A stretch of 64,000 bases of DNA from Methylobacterium durans (GCF_003173715.1 NZ_CP029550.1:6724376-6788375), one strand, 5' to 3'; positions 48,132 through 57,942 are shown, counted from the first letter of the stretch. Notes: a model not told the origin generated them from the letters alone. Translations and numbers: made by a program.

Positions 48132-48241
48132 GCACGTCCGGCCCGGCAATCTCCGCCCGCCGAGGCCACCCAAATTGACACTTTTTGCGGGATGCCCCCG
48201 CTGTGCCCGGAATGTCGCAGCGCTATGAACAAAATGTGCTC

Positions 48242-48258
48242 TAGCCCGTCTTATTCAC
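48242..48258 (+). repeat. Left terminal inverted repeat of the IS1380-type element
   Basis: The sequence tagcccgtcttattcac is an exact inverted complement of 49832-49848. The transposase reading frame ends inside it (TGA at 48255-48257), as in many compact IS elements. Confidence 0.9.
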
Positions 48259-49724
48259 CGGGCAGTGGCTTGCGGCGTGTTTTGGGCTGATGGCGCGCGG
48301 GATCGGGCGTCTGTTCTGACGCGTGTGGACCTGGATCGTTCTGTCAGCACTGGAGGGACGGGAGCGGGTTTGTGGGCATCACGGCCCCTTGGTTTAGCCA
48401 GGTGCTGGGCGAGCGTGTCCGCGAGATGGCTCAGTAGGTCGCCTCAGGACAGGCGGCGGCGAAGGCGAGGCGAACCCGGCTGGCGGTCTCGCGGATGCGG
48501 GCGCCAAGCTTCAGGAGGCGCAGCCGGAGCGTGGCGAACTCGGCCGTGGCGAGGCGGTGCGCCTTCGGATGGCCTCACGCACGCTCAGCATCAGCCAGTA
48601 GGCCGCCGTGTGCAGGACGAGCCGCATCTGGTTGGCGGCGGATGCCGGCACGAGGTACGGTCGGAGGCGAGCTGGCTCTTGTGCAAGCTTGATCAGGTTC
48701 TCGGCCTGTCCGCGGCACAGTACAGGTCGGCATAGAGCCATTCCGGCGTGCCGGTCGTGATGTTGTGACGACATAGCGGATGTCGAGGCCGAGCCGGGTC
48801 GCCTCGATACGGGCGGCGACGCGCCGCTCTTGCCGCCAGGATTTGCCGCGTGCGTGGTCTCGCAAAGCCCCGCACCGCATCCTCGTTGTCGATGGCTCGC
48901 ACAACTCTGATGTGATCGGCCGTCTGTTCCACCTTGGCCGCCAGCGCTTTGGTGCCGGTCAACCGAAGACGTAAGCGACGCGGTTGTCCTCGCACCAGTC
49001 CATTGCCTCGGGCCGGCCGTAGTGGCCGTCGCCCCGGATGGTGATCGCGGTGTTGGGCCAGTGGCGGCGGATCGCCCGGACGAGGCGGCGCAGATGTCCA
49101 CGCACTTCGCGGCCCGAGGGCGTCTTGCCCGGCCGCAGGATCATCGCGACCGGCGGCTGGTGCGGTGTCGTAGACGTGGATCGGCAGAAAGCAGCGCCAT
49201 CGTGATGGGCGTTGAACAGCGACAGTTGCTGCTGGCCGTGCACCACGTCGCACGTGTCGTCGATGTCCAGGGTGACGGCGTCGGGCGGGACGGGGTAGCT
49301 GGCGCAGTAGAGGTCGACAGCACCCGCCCGAGCCGGATGAGGTCGCGCAGACCCGGCGTGTTCTCCAGCCGCGAGACGGTGGGCTGGCTCATCAGGTCGT
49401 GCCCGCTCTCGGGCAGGCGGCCGCAGGCGAGCTTGAAGGCGGGGTCGGCGCGCAGGTGGTCGAGGTCGTCCGATCCTCATACCCGCAGGCAATCGCCAGG
49501 ATGCGCGCCAGCAGGATCTCGGGCAACGGATGCAGAACCCGGCTGGGGTCACGACGGTCCGGGATCACAGCAGCGAGCTTGTCGGCAATGTCCAACCGCC
49601 GGGCGGCCTGGGCGAGCAGCAGGACGCCGCCATCCGAGGTCAGGCGTCCGCCATCGAAGGCGGCTGTGAGCTTCTTGCCCCGAACGGATGGAAACGCGAA
49701 CGGGAGACACGTAGGATCGGACAT
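48255..49724 (-). pseudogene. IS1380-family transposase, several frameshifts
   Basis: The N-terminus MSDPTCLPFAFPSVRGKK, then AFDGGRLTSDGGVLLLAQAA and ILARILAIACGYED, is IS1380-type. The rest continues across frames: DLDHLRADPAFKLACGRLPE, SQPTVSRLENTPGLRDLI, VDLYCASYPVPPDAVTLDI (the DDE Asp region), CFLPIHVYDTA, ILRPGKTPSGREVRGHL and TIRGDGHYGRP. Shifts occur near 49474, 49317, 49195 and 49165, plus more after about 48960. Almost all act as single-base deletions. Either the copy is decayed, or the sequence is poor here. The last part, HTAAYWLMLSVREAIRR, is still recognisable. Confidence 0.85.
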
Positions 49725-49831
49725 GGCGGCGTGGCAGGCTCGGTGCGATCTGAAGGCTTGGCGTCAGCACCCAATCCCTAAGCTACATCAATGCTTTATG
49801 CTACGCTCGCCACCCCAGATCCACCGTCCTC

Positions 49832-49848
49832 GTGAATAAGACGGGCTA
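49832..49848 (-). repeat. Right terminal inverted repeat of the IS1380-type element
   Basis: The sequence gtgaataagacgggcta is the exact inverted complement of the left repeat at 48242-48258. Confidence 0.9.
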
Positions 49849-49864
49849 ATATGTTCTGATCAGG

Positions 49865-50506
49865 ATGAATCCGACGCTGCGGCGTGCGGCCGCGAGGGCA
49901 TCGATGGGTCGAACGACGAAGGCATTGCGCGAGGCCGGGAGCGCCGCGGTCCGGCACGAGACGATCGATCCGGATATCTACGTGCCGGCCCTGCTGACGA
50001 CCCTCTCGAACAACCTGACGCGGAGCGCCTCGACCTTCTACCGGCGGCATTTCGGGGTCGGCATCACCGACTGGCGGATCATGTACCGGCTCGCCTCCGA
50101 GCCCTGGGTGACGGCGCACCACATCTGCAACGCGGCCCAGCTCGACAAGGGCGTGGTGAGCCGGAGCCTCGCCTGGATGGAGAAGCGCGGGCTGGTGCTG
50201 GTGCGCGGCGACGAGACCGACGCGCGCCGCCGCCTCGTCGCCCTGTCGCCCGCGGGCCACGACCTGCACGACCGGATCACGGTGGTGGCGCTGGAGCGCG
50301 AGCGCAATTTCCTCGCGACGCTGACGACCGAGGAGACCGACGCTGCCATCCACCTCCTGCGCAAGCTGATCGGAAACCTGCGGGCCTTCCAGAAGCCGGT
50401 GGCGATCCCGCCGCCCCGGGACGTCCCCGCCGCTACGACGGTCGAGGCGGCGGGCGAGGTCCTCGCCGCCGCGGTCAGGCCGCGCGCCCGCGCGGCGGCG
50501 CCTTGA
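49865..50506 (+). CDS. MarR-family transcriptional regulator
   Basis: A winged-helix regulator of 213 residues. The MarR core lies about 40-165: YVPALLTTLSNNLTRSASTF, then WVTAHHICNAAQLDKGVVSR as recognition helices and LVLVRGDETDARRRLVAL as the wing. The first 35 residues are basic; translation may start at the ATG at 49904 instead. Its end overlaps the RND pump gene by 32 bases on the other strand, which may link their expression. The IS1380-type element ends 16 bases upstream, so the native promoter has been displaced. Confidence 0.87.
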   Translation: MNPTLRRAAARASMGRTTKALREAGSAAVRHETIDPDIYVPALLTTLSNNLTRSASTFYRRHFGVGITDWRIMYRLASEPWVTAHHICNAAQLDKGVVSRSLAWMEKRGLVLVRGDETDARRRLVALSPAGHDLHDRITVVALERERNFLATLTTEETDAAIHLLRKLIGNLRAFQKPVAIPPPRDVPAATTVEAAGEVLAAAVRPRARAAAP

Positions 50507-53500
50507 TCCGGTACCAGCCGACATAGAGGGCCGGCAGGAAGAACAGGGTCAGGAAGGTGGCGGCGATGATGCCGCCGATCATGGCGTAGGCCATCGGGCC
50601 CCAGAACACCTCGCGGGCGATCGGGATCATGCCGAGGCTGGCGGCCGCCGCGGTGAGCAGGATCGGCCTCATGCGGTGGCGGGTCGCCTCGACCACGGCG
50701 TCCCAGGGCCCGAGCCCCTCCGCCTCGCATTCCTCGATCTGAGCGATCAGGATCACGGCATTGCGGATGATGATCCCGATCAAGGCCAGAATCCCGAGAA
50801 TCGCCACGAATCCCATGGGCTTACCCGAGCTGAGGAGCGCCGCGACGACGCCGATGATCCCCAGCGGCGCGACGCTGGAGACGAGGAACAGCTTCTGCAC
50901 GCTCTGGAGCTGGATCATCAGGAAGACCGCCATCGTCAGCAGCATGACCGGCACCACCGCCGCGATCGGCCCCTGGCCCTTGGCGGCCTCCTCGACGGCG
51001 CCGCCGGTCGCCAGCGTGTAGCCCTCGGGCAGCGCGCGCGCGTAGGCATCGATCTCGGCCTGGAGATCCGCCACGATGGTCGGCGGCTGCGTCGCGTCGA
51101 TGATCGGCGCCTTGACGGTGAGCGTCGGCACCCGGTCGCGGCGCCAGACGATCGGCTGTTCGAGGTCGTAGTCGATCTTCGCGAAGGCGAGGAGCGGCAC
51201 CACGGCGCCGTTCGAGAGCGTGACCTGCAGGCTCTGGAGCGTATCGAGGGAGGTGCGCTCGATGGTGCGGGCGCGGCCCACGACGTTCACGAGGTAGATC
51301 GAGTCGCGCACCTGCGTGATCGCGGAGCCGCCGACGACGCTGTTGAGGATCGAGGCGATGTCCTGGCTGGTCACGCCGAGCTGGCGGGCCTTGTCCTGCA
51401 GGATCTCGACGCGCAGCACCTTGCCGGGCTCGTTCCAGTCGAAGGTCGGCACGCCGACATGGGGTTTCGCGCGACGATGTCGGCGAGCTTCAGGGCGTTC
51501 TCGCGCACCACCTGCAGGTCCGGCCCGCTGAGCCGGTACTGGATCGGCCGGCCGACCGGGGGGCCGAGGGAGAGCGGGTTCACGAAGACGTCGGTGCCGA
51601 CGAAGTCGCGCTTCCCGAACGCGTCCAGGCGGGCGATCACCCGGTCGCGGGCCTCGAGCGACTTCGTGACGATCACGATCTGCCCGAAGAAGGCGTTGGC
51701 GAGCTGCTGGTCGAGGGGCAGGTAGAAGCGCACGGCGCCCTGGCCGACATAGGACGACCAGCGCTCGATGTCGGGGTCGCCCTTCAGCGCCGCCTCGAAG
51801 CGGTCCATCTGGGCCTTCGTCTCGGTGATGGTCGCGTTCTGCGGCAGCGTCATGTCGACGAGGAGCTCGGCCCGGTCGGAGGCGGGGAAGAATTGCTGCT
51901 GCACCTTCGTCATGCCGGCGATCGCGAGCCCCATCATCGCGACGCAGGCGAGCACCGTGGTCCAGCGGAAGCGCATCGCGACCCGGAGCACGCGGAGGAA
52001 CAGGCGGGTCAGCCGGCCGCCCTCGTGGGAATGCGCCTTCATCGTCTTGGGCAGCAGCGCCACGCCGATGAGGGGCGCGAACAGCACCGCCACCACCCAG
52101 GAGACGAGGAGCGAGGCCGCGATCACCACGAAGAGCGAGTAGGTGTACTCGCCGGCCGCCGAGCCGTTGAAGCCGATCGGCAGGAAGCCCGCCACCGTCA
52201 CCAGGGTGCCGGTGAGCATCGGGAAGGCGGTCGAGGTGTAGGCGTAGGTCGCAGCCTTCTTCAGCGAGTCGCCGAGTTCGAGGCGGGCGACCATCATCTC
52301 CACGGTGATCATCGCGTCATCGACGAGAAGTCCCAGCGCGATGATCAGGGCGCCGAGGGAGATGCGCTGCAGCGTCACCCCCATGATCTGCATGATCACG
52401 AAGACGATGGCGAGGACCAGCGGGATCGAGATCGCGACGACGAGCCCCGCCCGCAGCCCGAGGCTGATGAAGCTGACGACGAGGACGATGACGACGGCCT
52501 CGACCAGCGCCTGGGTGAAGCCGCCGACCGCCTCCTCCACGATTCTGGGCTGGTCCGAGACGAGGTGGATGCCGACCCCGATCGGGAGCTTGGCCTCGAT
52601 CTGACGCATGCGCGCGCTCAGATCCTCGCCGAAATGCAGGAGGTTGGCGTTCGGCCGCATGGCGATGGCGAGCCCGATCGCCGGCTTGCCGTCGACCCGG
52701 AACAGGGCGGCCGGCGGGTCCTCGTAGCCGCGGCTGATCTCGGCGACGTCCGAGAGGCGGAAGAAGCGGTCGTTGAAGCGCAGGTTGATGTCGCGCAGCG
52801 AATCCTCGGAGGCGAACTGGCCGCTCACCCGCACCGAGACCCGCTCCGGACCGGCCTGGACGACGCCGGACGGCGAGATCGCGTTCTGGCTCTGCAGGGT
52901 CTTGATCAGCGACTGGATGTCGATGCCGTAGCCGGCGAGCTTGCGGGTCGAGAAGTCGAGGTAAATCGTCTCCTTCTGGCTGCCGAGCAGCAGCGTCTTG
53001 CCGATGTTCGGGACCTTCAGGATCTCGGTGCGCACGCCCTCGACGTAGTCGCGCAGCTGCCGGTGGGTCAGCCCGTCGGCGGTGAAGCCGTAGACGTTGC
53101 CGTAGACGTCGCCGAACTCGTCGTTGAAGAACGGGCCCTGCACCCCTTGCGGGAAGGTGTTCTGGATGTCCCCGAGGCGCTTACGCACCTGGTAGAAGGC
53201 GGGCTGGATCTCCCCCGGCTTTGTCGTATCGCGCAGGTTGACGAACACGGTCGCCTGGCCCGGCGTCGTGTAGCTCCGCACGTAGTCGAGGGCGTTGATC
53301 TGCTGGAGCTCCTTCTCGATCCGGTCGGTGACCTGCTCCAGCGTGTCCTTGATGGTGGCGCCCGGCCAGTTCGCCTGGACGACCATGGTCTTGATGGCGA
53401 AGGGCGGGTCCTCCTCGCGGCCGAGGCCCCGGTAGGCGATGGTGCCGGCGACCAGGCACACGGCCATCAGGAACCAGACGAAGGAGCGGTGCCCGAGCGC

Positions 53501-53563
53501 CCAGTCCGAGAGGTTGAAGCCCCCAGTGCGCACCTCGCCGCTTGTGTCGTTCGGTGCGTGCAT
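50475..53563 (-). pseudogene. RND efflux pump (AcrB/HAE1-like), frameshifted as read
   Basis: An inner-membrane proton-driven exporter of about 1029 residues. FREEDPPFAIKTMVVQANWPG-like N-terminal porter sequence (GREEDPPFAIKTMVV) is followed by helix LSFISLGLRAGLVVAISIP (as SFISLGLRAGLVVA) and the proton-relay motif LGLLVDDAMITVEMMVARL. The C-terminal half ends with LTAAAASLGMIPIAREVFWGP and a final helix. The frame breaks near 51461-51464, a run of four G (minus strand AACCCCATG): one missing C would give NPHVGVPTFDWNEPGKVL. The start is the ATG at 53563 in a TGATG overlap with the adaptor gene, or a GTG three bases before. Confidence 0.9.
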
Positions 53564-54774
53564 CACAGGGGCTCTTCCGAGAGCCGGATCGTCTGGCCCT
53601 CCTGCAGGGAATGGACGCCGGCGACGACGACGCGCTCGTTCGGGTTCAGGCCGCCGCTCACCGTGACGCGCTCGGGGCCGCGCTCGGCCAGGGCGACGTC
53701 GCGGCGGGCCACGGCATTGCCGGCGGCGTTCACGATCCAGACCGAGTCGCGCCCGTTCTCCGTCAGGATGGCGGTGGCGGGCAGCGGGAAGCGGGGCGCG
53801 ACCGGCCGCGACAGGGAGACCGTGATGGTCGCGCCGAGGCGGAAGGCGGAAGGCGGGTTCTCCAGGCTCATACGGATGCGCCGGGTGCGGGTCGACTGGT
53901 CGGCGAAGGGCGAGACCTCGCGGACCCGGCCCGCCGCCGTGACTTCGGGCGCGCTCTGGAGCGAGACCGTGAAGCGCCCGTCCTTGGGCATCGCGCCGGC
54001 CAGATCCTCGGGGATGTCGACGACGGCCTCGCGCTCCTCGGGGCGGGCCACGGTCACGACCGCCTGGCCGGCGCTCAGGACCTGCCCGACCTCGGCGCTG
54101 CGCTGCGTCACCACCCCGTCGAAATCCGCCTTCAGCTCGGTGTAGCCGATCTGGTCCTGCGCCTTCTGCAGGCTCGACTGGGCCTGGGCGAGGCGGGCCT
54201 GGGCGGTGTCGCGGTTGGCCACGGCGCCGTCGAGCTGGGCCTGGGTGACGTTGGCGCCCTCCATCAGGCGGCGGGTGCGCGCCTCGGTGGCCGCGGCATT
54301 CTCGGCCTGCGCCCTGGCATCGGCGACATCGGCCTCGGCCCGCACCAGGGCGAAGCGCGGCACCACGGGATCGAGGGCGGCCAAGCGCTGGCCCTTCGTC
54401 ACGATGTCGCCGACCGTGACGTCGCGGGCGACCACCCGGCCGCCGATCTGGAAGCCGAGCTGCGACTGGTAGCGCGGCTCCACCGTGCCGGCGAAGGGGC
54501 CGAAGACGACCCGGTCGACGGGCTTGGCGAGGGTGTAGAGCACCGGCCGTACCGGCGGCGCCTCGGCCTTCTCCTGTGCCGGCTGGCAGGCGGCGAGGAG
54601 GAGGGGCATGGCGAGGAGACAGGCGCGCCCTGCCCCCTCTCCCGTTCGGGAGAGGGTTGGGGTGAGGGGTGCGACCTCTCCGGATACGGCCGATCCCTCA
54701 CCCGGTCCGCGTGCCGCGGACTCAGGCCTTCCCGAACGGGAGAGGTGGGCGGATCGCATCCCCGTCGCGCTCAT
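53563..54774 (-). CDS. RND membrane fusion lipoprotein with a repeat-derived insert in its signal peptide
   Basis: A periplasmic adaptor of 403 residues. A lipobox (MPLLLAACQ) lies near residue 63, then biotinyl-lipoyl halves (GGRVVARDVTVGDIVTKGQR), an alpha-helical hairpin, and ELKADFDGVVTQRSAEVGQV. Residues about 15-48 (for example SRTGEG and PLTPTLS) are encoded by the 113-bp palindromic repeat at 54633-54745, which kept the frame open. The native protein probably ran MSATGMRSAH straight into ACLLAMPLLLAAC. Translation starts by ATGA overlap with the second adaptor gene and runs into the pump gene. Export of the altered protein is uncertain. Confidence 0.87.
   Translation of the reverse strand: MSATGMRSAHLSRSGRPESAARGPGEGSAVSGEVAPLTPTLSRTGEGAGRACLLAMPLLLAACQPAQEKAEAPPVRPVLYTLAKPVDRVVFGPFAGTVEPRYQSQLGFQIGGRVVARDVTVGDIVTKGQRLAALDPVVPRFALVRAEADVADARAQAENAAATEARTRRLMEGANVTQAQLDGAVANRDTAQARLAQAQSSLQKAQDQIGYTELKADFDGVVTQRSAEVGQVLSAGQAVVTVARPEEREAVVDIPEDLAGAMPKDGRFTVSLQSAPEVTAAGRVREVSPFADQSTRTRRIRMSLENPPSAFRLGATITVSLSRPVAPRFPLPATAILTENGRDSVWIVNAAGNAVARRDVALAERGPERVTVSGGLNPNERVVVAGVHSLQEGQTIRLSEEPL
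54633..54745. repeat. Palindromic interspersed repeat, copy A
   Basis: A 113-bp element with hairpins at both ends (ctctcccgttcgggagag and cctcccgaa-type end cccgaacgggagagg) and an internal hairpin gtccgcg-tgc-cgcggac. It closely matches 62354-62465. On the minus strand it is translated as part of the adaptor gene; the PLTPTLSRTGEG peptide is a known mark of such REP-like elements in proteobacteria. Confidence 0.85.
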
Positions 54775-55880
54775 CGGCCGCCCTCCCCGCTCGCCGCCAC
54801 CGTCACGGTCTGGCCCGGACGCAGGAACTGGATGCCCGCCGTGACGACCTGCTCGCCCGGCTCCACGCCGGCGGCGAGCGCGATCGTGTCGGCGCCGTAG
54901 CGCTCGACCGTGACGTTGCGCGGGGACACCGTGCCCGTCGCCGGGTCGAGCACCCAGATCGCGGGCCGGCCCTTCCAGCGGTAGAGCGCCGACCAGGGCA
55001 GCACGATGGCCGGTTGCGGCCGGAACTTGCCCCGCCCGACCACGACCGCTCCGAGCCCCATCTGCGGCGGCGTCCGGTCGAGCCCGACCTTGACCCGCAC
55101 CGTGCCGGAGGACGGATCGACGCTCGGCGCGATCTCGCGGACGCTGCCCACCGCGACGACGCCGGGGTCGGCCTGGAGCACGACCTCGACGGTCTTCGAG
55201 TCGGGCGGCGTCGCCAGCAGCGCCTCGTAGACGTTGAACACCGCATCGCGCGGCCCGTCCTGCGCGAGAATGAGCACGGACTGGCCCGCCCGCACGACCT
55301 GGCCGGTCTCCAGCGAGCGGCTGAGCACGATGCCGGCGACGCCCGCGCGCAGCTCCGTGTAGGAGAACTGCTCCTGCGCGGTGCCGAGCGCGGCCTTGGC
55401 CGAGTCGACCGCCGCCTGGGTCGTCCGGAGCTGCTGCTCGGCATTGTCGAAGGCGGGCCGGGTCGTGTAGCCGCTCGCCAGCAGCGTCTCCTGGCGCTTG
55501 AAGCTGAGCTTCGCCTGCGTGAGCTGCGCCTCCGCCGAGGTGAGCGCCGCGCGGGCGTTGTCGAGGTTCGCCCGCTGCTCCTGCGGGTCGAGGCGGGCGA
55601 GGACCTGATCGGCCTCGACATGGTCCCCCACCTCGACGAGGCGCGCGCCGACCTTGCCGTTCGTCCGGAACGAGACGTTGGTCTGCGCCTGCGCCTGCAC
55701 GTCCCCGGTGATGACGATGTCGGTGGCGATCATCGAGCGCTCGGCCGCGACGACGCGCACGAATGTCTGCGCCGCGAGCGGCTTCCCGGGCTCCGTCTGG
55801 GCAGAGAGGGCGGGTGCGGCGACCGCGCCGGCCAGCAGGACGGCGCAGATGGCGAGCGGCGTTGATCGACGTCCCGTCAT
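54771..55880 (-). CDS. RND membrane fusion protein (second adaptor)
   Basis: A periplasmic adaptor of 369 residues with a normal signal peptide (TPLAICAVLLAGAVAAPALS). It has lipoyl halves (GKVGARLVEVGDHVEADQVL and YTELRAGVAGIVLSRSLETG), a coiled-coil hairpin between them (NARAALTSAEAQLTQAKLSF), and a beta-barrel end. It is the first gene of the three-gene efflux operon and overlaps the next adaptor as ATGA. Two different adaptors for a single pump imply either a hetero-oligomeric collar or use with another pump. The ATG at 55880 is favoured because it begins the signal peptide. Confidence 0.9.
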   Translation of the reverse strand: MTGRRSTPLAICAVLLAGAVAAPALSAQTEPGKPLAAQTFVRVVAAERSMIATDIVITGDVQAQAQTNVSFRTNGKVGARLVEVGDHVEADQVLARLDPQEQRANLDNARAALTSAEAQLTQAKLSFKRQETLLASGYTTRPAFDNAEQQLRTTQAAVDSAKAALGTAQEQFSYTELRAGVAGIVLSRSLETGQVVRAGQSVLILAQDGPRDAVFNVYEALLATPPDSKTVEVVLQADPGVVAVGSVREIAPSVDPSSGTVRVKVGLDRTPPQMGLGAVVVGRGKFRPQPAIVLPWSALYRWKGRPAIWVLDPATGTVSPRNVTVERYGADTIALAAGVEPGEQVVTAGIQFLRPGQTVTVAASGEGGR

Positions 55881-55958
55881 GGCAACATCTCGGGCGGCAC
55901 CTCGGGCCAAGGCCGCGATTCGGCCTATCGCCGCGCAGCCATATCCACTACATTACCG

Positions 55959-55972
55959 ACCGTCCAGACGGT
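55959..55972. promoter_or_regulatory. Probable TetR operator between adaptor and regulator genes
   Basis: The palindrome accgtc-ca-gacggt (6-bp arms, 2-base centre) sits 18 bases before the tetR start in the 110-base divergent gap. Its position suits binding of the neighbouring TetR protein to shut off both promoters. Confidence 0.55.
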
Positions 55973-55990
55973 TTTTAACAGGTCGAGGGT

Positions 55991-56554
55991 ATGGCGAAGG
56001 CGCGCACCCGGCGGGAGGACCGGCCCGAGATCATCCTCGACGCGGCCGAGGCGCTGCTGCGCCGCTCCGGCAGCCGCACGCTGACGATCGACGCGGTGGC
56101 GGCGGAGGCGGGCCTCAGCAAGGGCGGGGTGCTGCACCATTACGCCTCGAAGGACGCGCTGGTCACGGCGCTCGCCGCCCGCAAGGTGGAGCGGCTGCGC
56201 GCCGGCATCGGCGAGCACGCCGCCGCGCTGGCGGCGTCGCGGGCCCGCATGCCGCTCGCGATGATCGGGCACGCCCGCGAGGTCTACGCCGAGGAATGTG
56301 GTTTCCCCGATTCCCTGCTGATCGCGACCGCGGAGAACGCGGAGGCCGTCGCCGGCTTCCGGAGCTTCCTCGCCGAGCGCCTGCGGGATCTCGCCGAGAT
56401 CGAGGCGCGCCCGGGCGCCGGGGCCGCCTTCCTGTTCGCGATCCTCGGGCTGATGATGAGCCGGTCGCTCGGCTTCCACGAACTCGACGGTGCGGAGCTC
56501 GACCGGCTGTTCGGGGCGCTGGAGGCGCAGGCGCGGGCCCTGCCGGAGGGCTAG
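55991..56554 (+). CDS. TetR-family repressor of the RND operon
   Basis: A regulator of 187 residues. The N-terminal helix-turn-helix is IILDAAEALLRRSGSRTLTI followed by AVAAEAGLSKGGVLHHYASK. The C-terminal ligand domain is of the type with FPDSLLIATAENAEAVAGF and LGLMMSRSLGFHEL. It is divergent from the efflux operon and the palindrome at 55959-55972 lies between. The IS701-type element is inserted exactly at its TAG stop codon, which is kept, so the protein is intact. Confidence 0.9.
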   Translation: MAKARTRREDRPEIILDAAEALLRRSGSRTLTIDAVAAEAGLSKGGVLHHYASKDALVTALAARKVERLRAGIGEHAAALAASRARMPLAMIGHAREVYAEECGFPDSLLIATAENAEAVAGFRSFLAERLRDLAEIEARPGAGAAFLFAILGLMMSRSLGFHELDGAELDRLFGALEAQARALPEG

Positions 56555-56568
56555 CATTACAGTTGCAG
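56555..56568 (+). repeat. Left terminal inverted repeat of the IS701-type element
   Basis: The sequence cattacagttgcag is the exact inverted complement of 57943-57956. The restored transposase C-terminus (KLQL, then stop) would end here. Confidence 0.9.
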
Positions 56569-56647
56569 TTTCGTTCTGAGGTGCGCCTGTCGGGCGGCAG
56601 CTTGGTGGGCGCGCCGCCAGGCTGACCAAGCGAGCACGAGCGCGGGC

Positions 56648-57901
56648 TCAATGCGCCGCTGCGCCAGCCGCATCGCCACGCGCCGGATCTCCTGAATGGA
56701 CCACGGCACCGGCGAGCTTGGCGATGAGCGGCGTTTTTGGGGGCGTTCCGTTGGCCAACCGGCGCACCCGCGCCAACATCGCAAAAGCCAGCATCACCAA
56801 GCTGACGTGCCGGTGCCAGCCGTGCCACGAACGGCTCTCGTTGTGGGCCAGCCCGAGCTCCGTCTTGGCGGTCTCGAACGCGTCCTCGATGGCCCAGCGT
56901 CGCCCCTCCACGGCCACCAGCGTCTGCACCGGCGTGCCGGCCGGGCACCAAGTGGTGAAGTAGGAGAAGCTCCCGTCCGACAGGCTGCGCCGCACGAGCA
57001 GGCCGCGCGTCCACACGCTCTGATCAAGAGCGGCGTCGAGCGCATCCGCCGGCAGCGTGGCCAGCGGCAGGTAGGCCCAGTCGAACAGGCGCGGTCCCTT
57101 CGTGCCAGATCCGGCCGAGAGCCGGATCCAGTCTGTCTTGGAGAGATCCTTGGCGATCTCCTCGGCGGTGCCCGCGACGTCGAGGTTTTGGTCCCAGGAC
57201 CAGAACCGATGCTGACCCGTGACACCGAGCACGTAGCCCTTGTACGCACGGCGCAGCGCCAGCTCGATCTCGCCAACCCCGTAGATGCTGTCAGCCGCAA
57301 CCCACGCAAACGGCACCTCTGCCTTTATCGCCCGCTCGATCATGGCCAGCGCCAGCTGCGGCTTGGTGGCAAAGGTGATGGCCTCCGGCACATGCGCCGT
57401 CCGCCTTCGAGCCGGGTCTCCGGCCCAGGCTTTGGGCAGGTACAGCTGACGATCGATGAAGGCGTGGCCCTGATCCGAGACGTAGGCGGCAAACACCCCG
57501 ATCTGGCAGTTGGTGATCTTGCCAGCTGAGCCTGTGTACTGCCGGCCCACACCGCACGAGGCTCTGCCCTGCTTCAAGAAGCCGGTCTCGTCGATCACCA
57601 CCACCGCGTCAGGTGAGCCGAGCGTCTCGAGGACGTAGTCACGCACCACGTCCCGCAGCGCCTCCGCGTCCCAGTGCGTGCGACCGAGGACAGCCTGCTG
57701 GCGCCAGGGGCCTGGATCACCAGCAGCTTCAGCCCGCATCCAGCCGGTCTTGCGCCGCTCACCCCCAAGCAAGCCCTCCAGGAAGGCGTTGGCGGAGGCG
57801 GCGACGCTCGGGGCGGCAAACAGCGGGCGGATGCGCTGCTTGGCCTGCCGCAGTGTCGTCGACCAGAGCTCCAGCGTGGATTCGAGCGAGGTTGAGGACA
57901 T
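56648..57901 (-). CDS. IS701-family transposase, altered C-terminus
   Basis: A DDE transposase of 417 residues. The first catalytic Asp is in AVVVIDETGFLKQGRAS, the second in AWVAADSIYGVGE, and the Glu region is GRRWAIEDAFETAKTELGL. The N-terminal region has ANAFLEGLLGGERRKTGW. The last 20 residues (VVHSGDPARGDAAGAAAH) are unlike the family. The expected end, PWSIQEIRRVAMRLAQRR then AHLRTKLQL, is in the next frame down to 56557, inside the terminal repeat. The shift near 56700 behaves as one extra base or two missing bases. The catalytic core is complete, so activity is possible. Confidence 0.9.
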   Translation of the reverse strand: MSSTSLESTLELWSTTLRQAKQRIRPLFAAPSVAASANAFLEGLLGGERRKTGWMRAEAAGDPGPWRQQAVLGRTHWDAEALRDVVRDYVLETLGSPDAVVVIDETGFLKQGRASCGVGRQYTGSAGKITNCQIGVFAAYVSDQGHAFIDRQLYLPKAWAGDPARRRTAHVPEAITFATKPQLALAMIERAIKAEVPFAWVAADSIYGVGEIELALRRAYKGYVLGVTGQHRFWSWDQNLDVAGTAEEIAKDLSKTDWIRLSAGSGTKGPRLFDWAYLPLATLPADALDAALDQSVWTRGLLVRRSLSDGSFSYFTTWCPAGTPVQTLVAVEGRRWAIEDAFETAKTELGLAHNESRSWHGWHRHVSLVMLAFAMLARVRRLANGTPPKTPLIAKLAGAVVHSGDPARGDAAGAAAH

Positions 57902-57942
57902 CGCGCTCTCCCATCCGAAACCACTCAGATAGGAGCCTCACC

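Larger units (their letters stand above)
48242..49848 (-). mobile_element. IS1380-family insertion sequence
   Basis: The element of 1607 bp is bounded by perfect 17-bp inverted repeats: tagcccgtcttattcac at 48242-48258 and its exact complement at 49832-49848. The transposase on the minus strand has IS1380-type segments. No clear target duplication is seen next to the ends (ctc on the left, aat on the right). The insertion is 16 bases from the marR start codon. Confidence 0.88.

Noticed and set aside
48225..49860. A target-site duplication for the IS1380-type element
   Set aside because: Bases next to the two terminal repeats do not match; only a loose resemblance (atgtgct / atgttct) exists at unequal distances.
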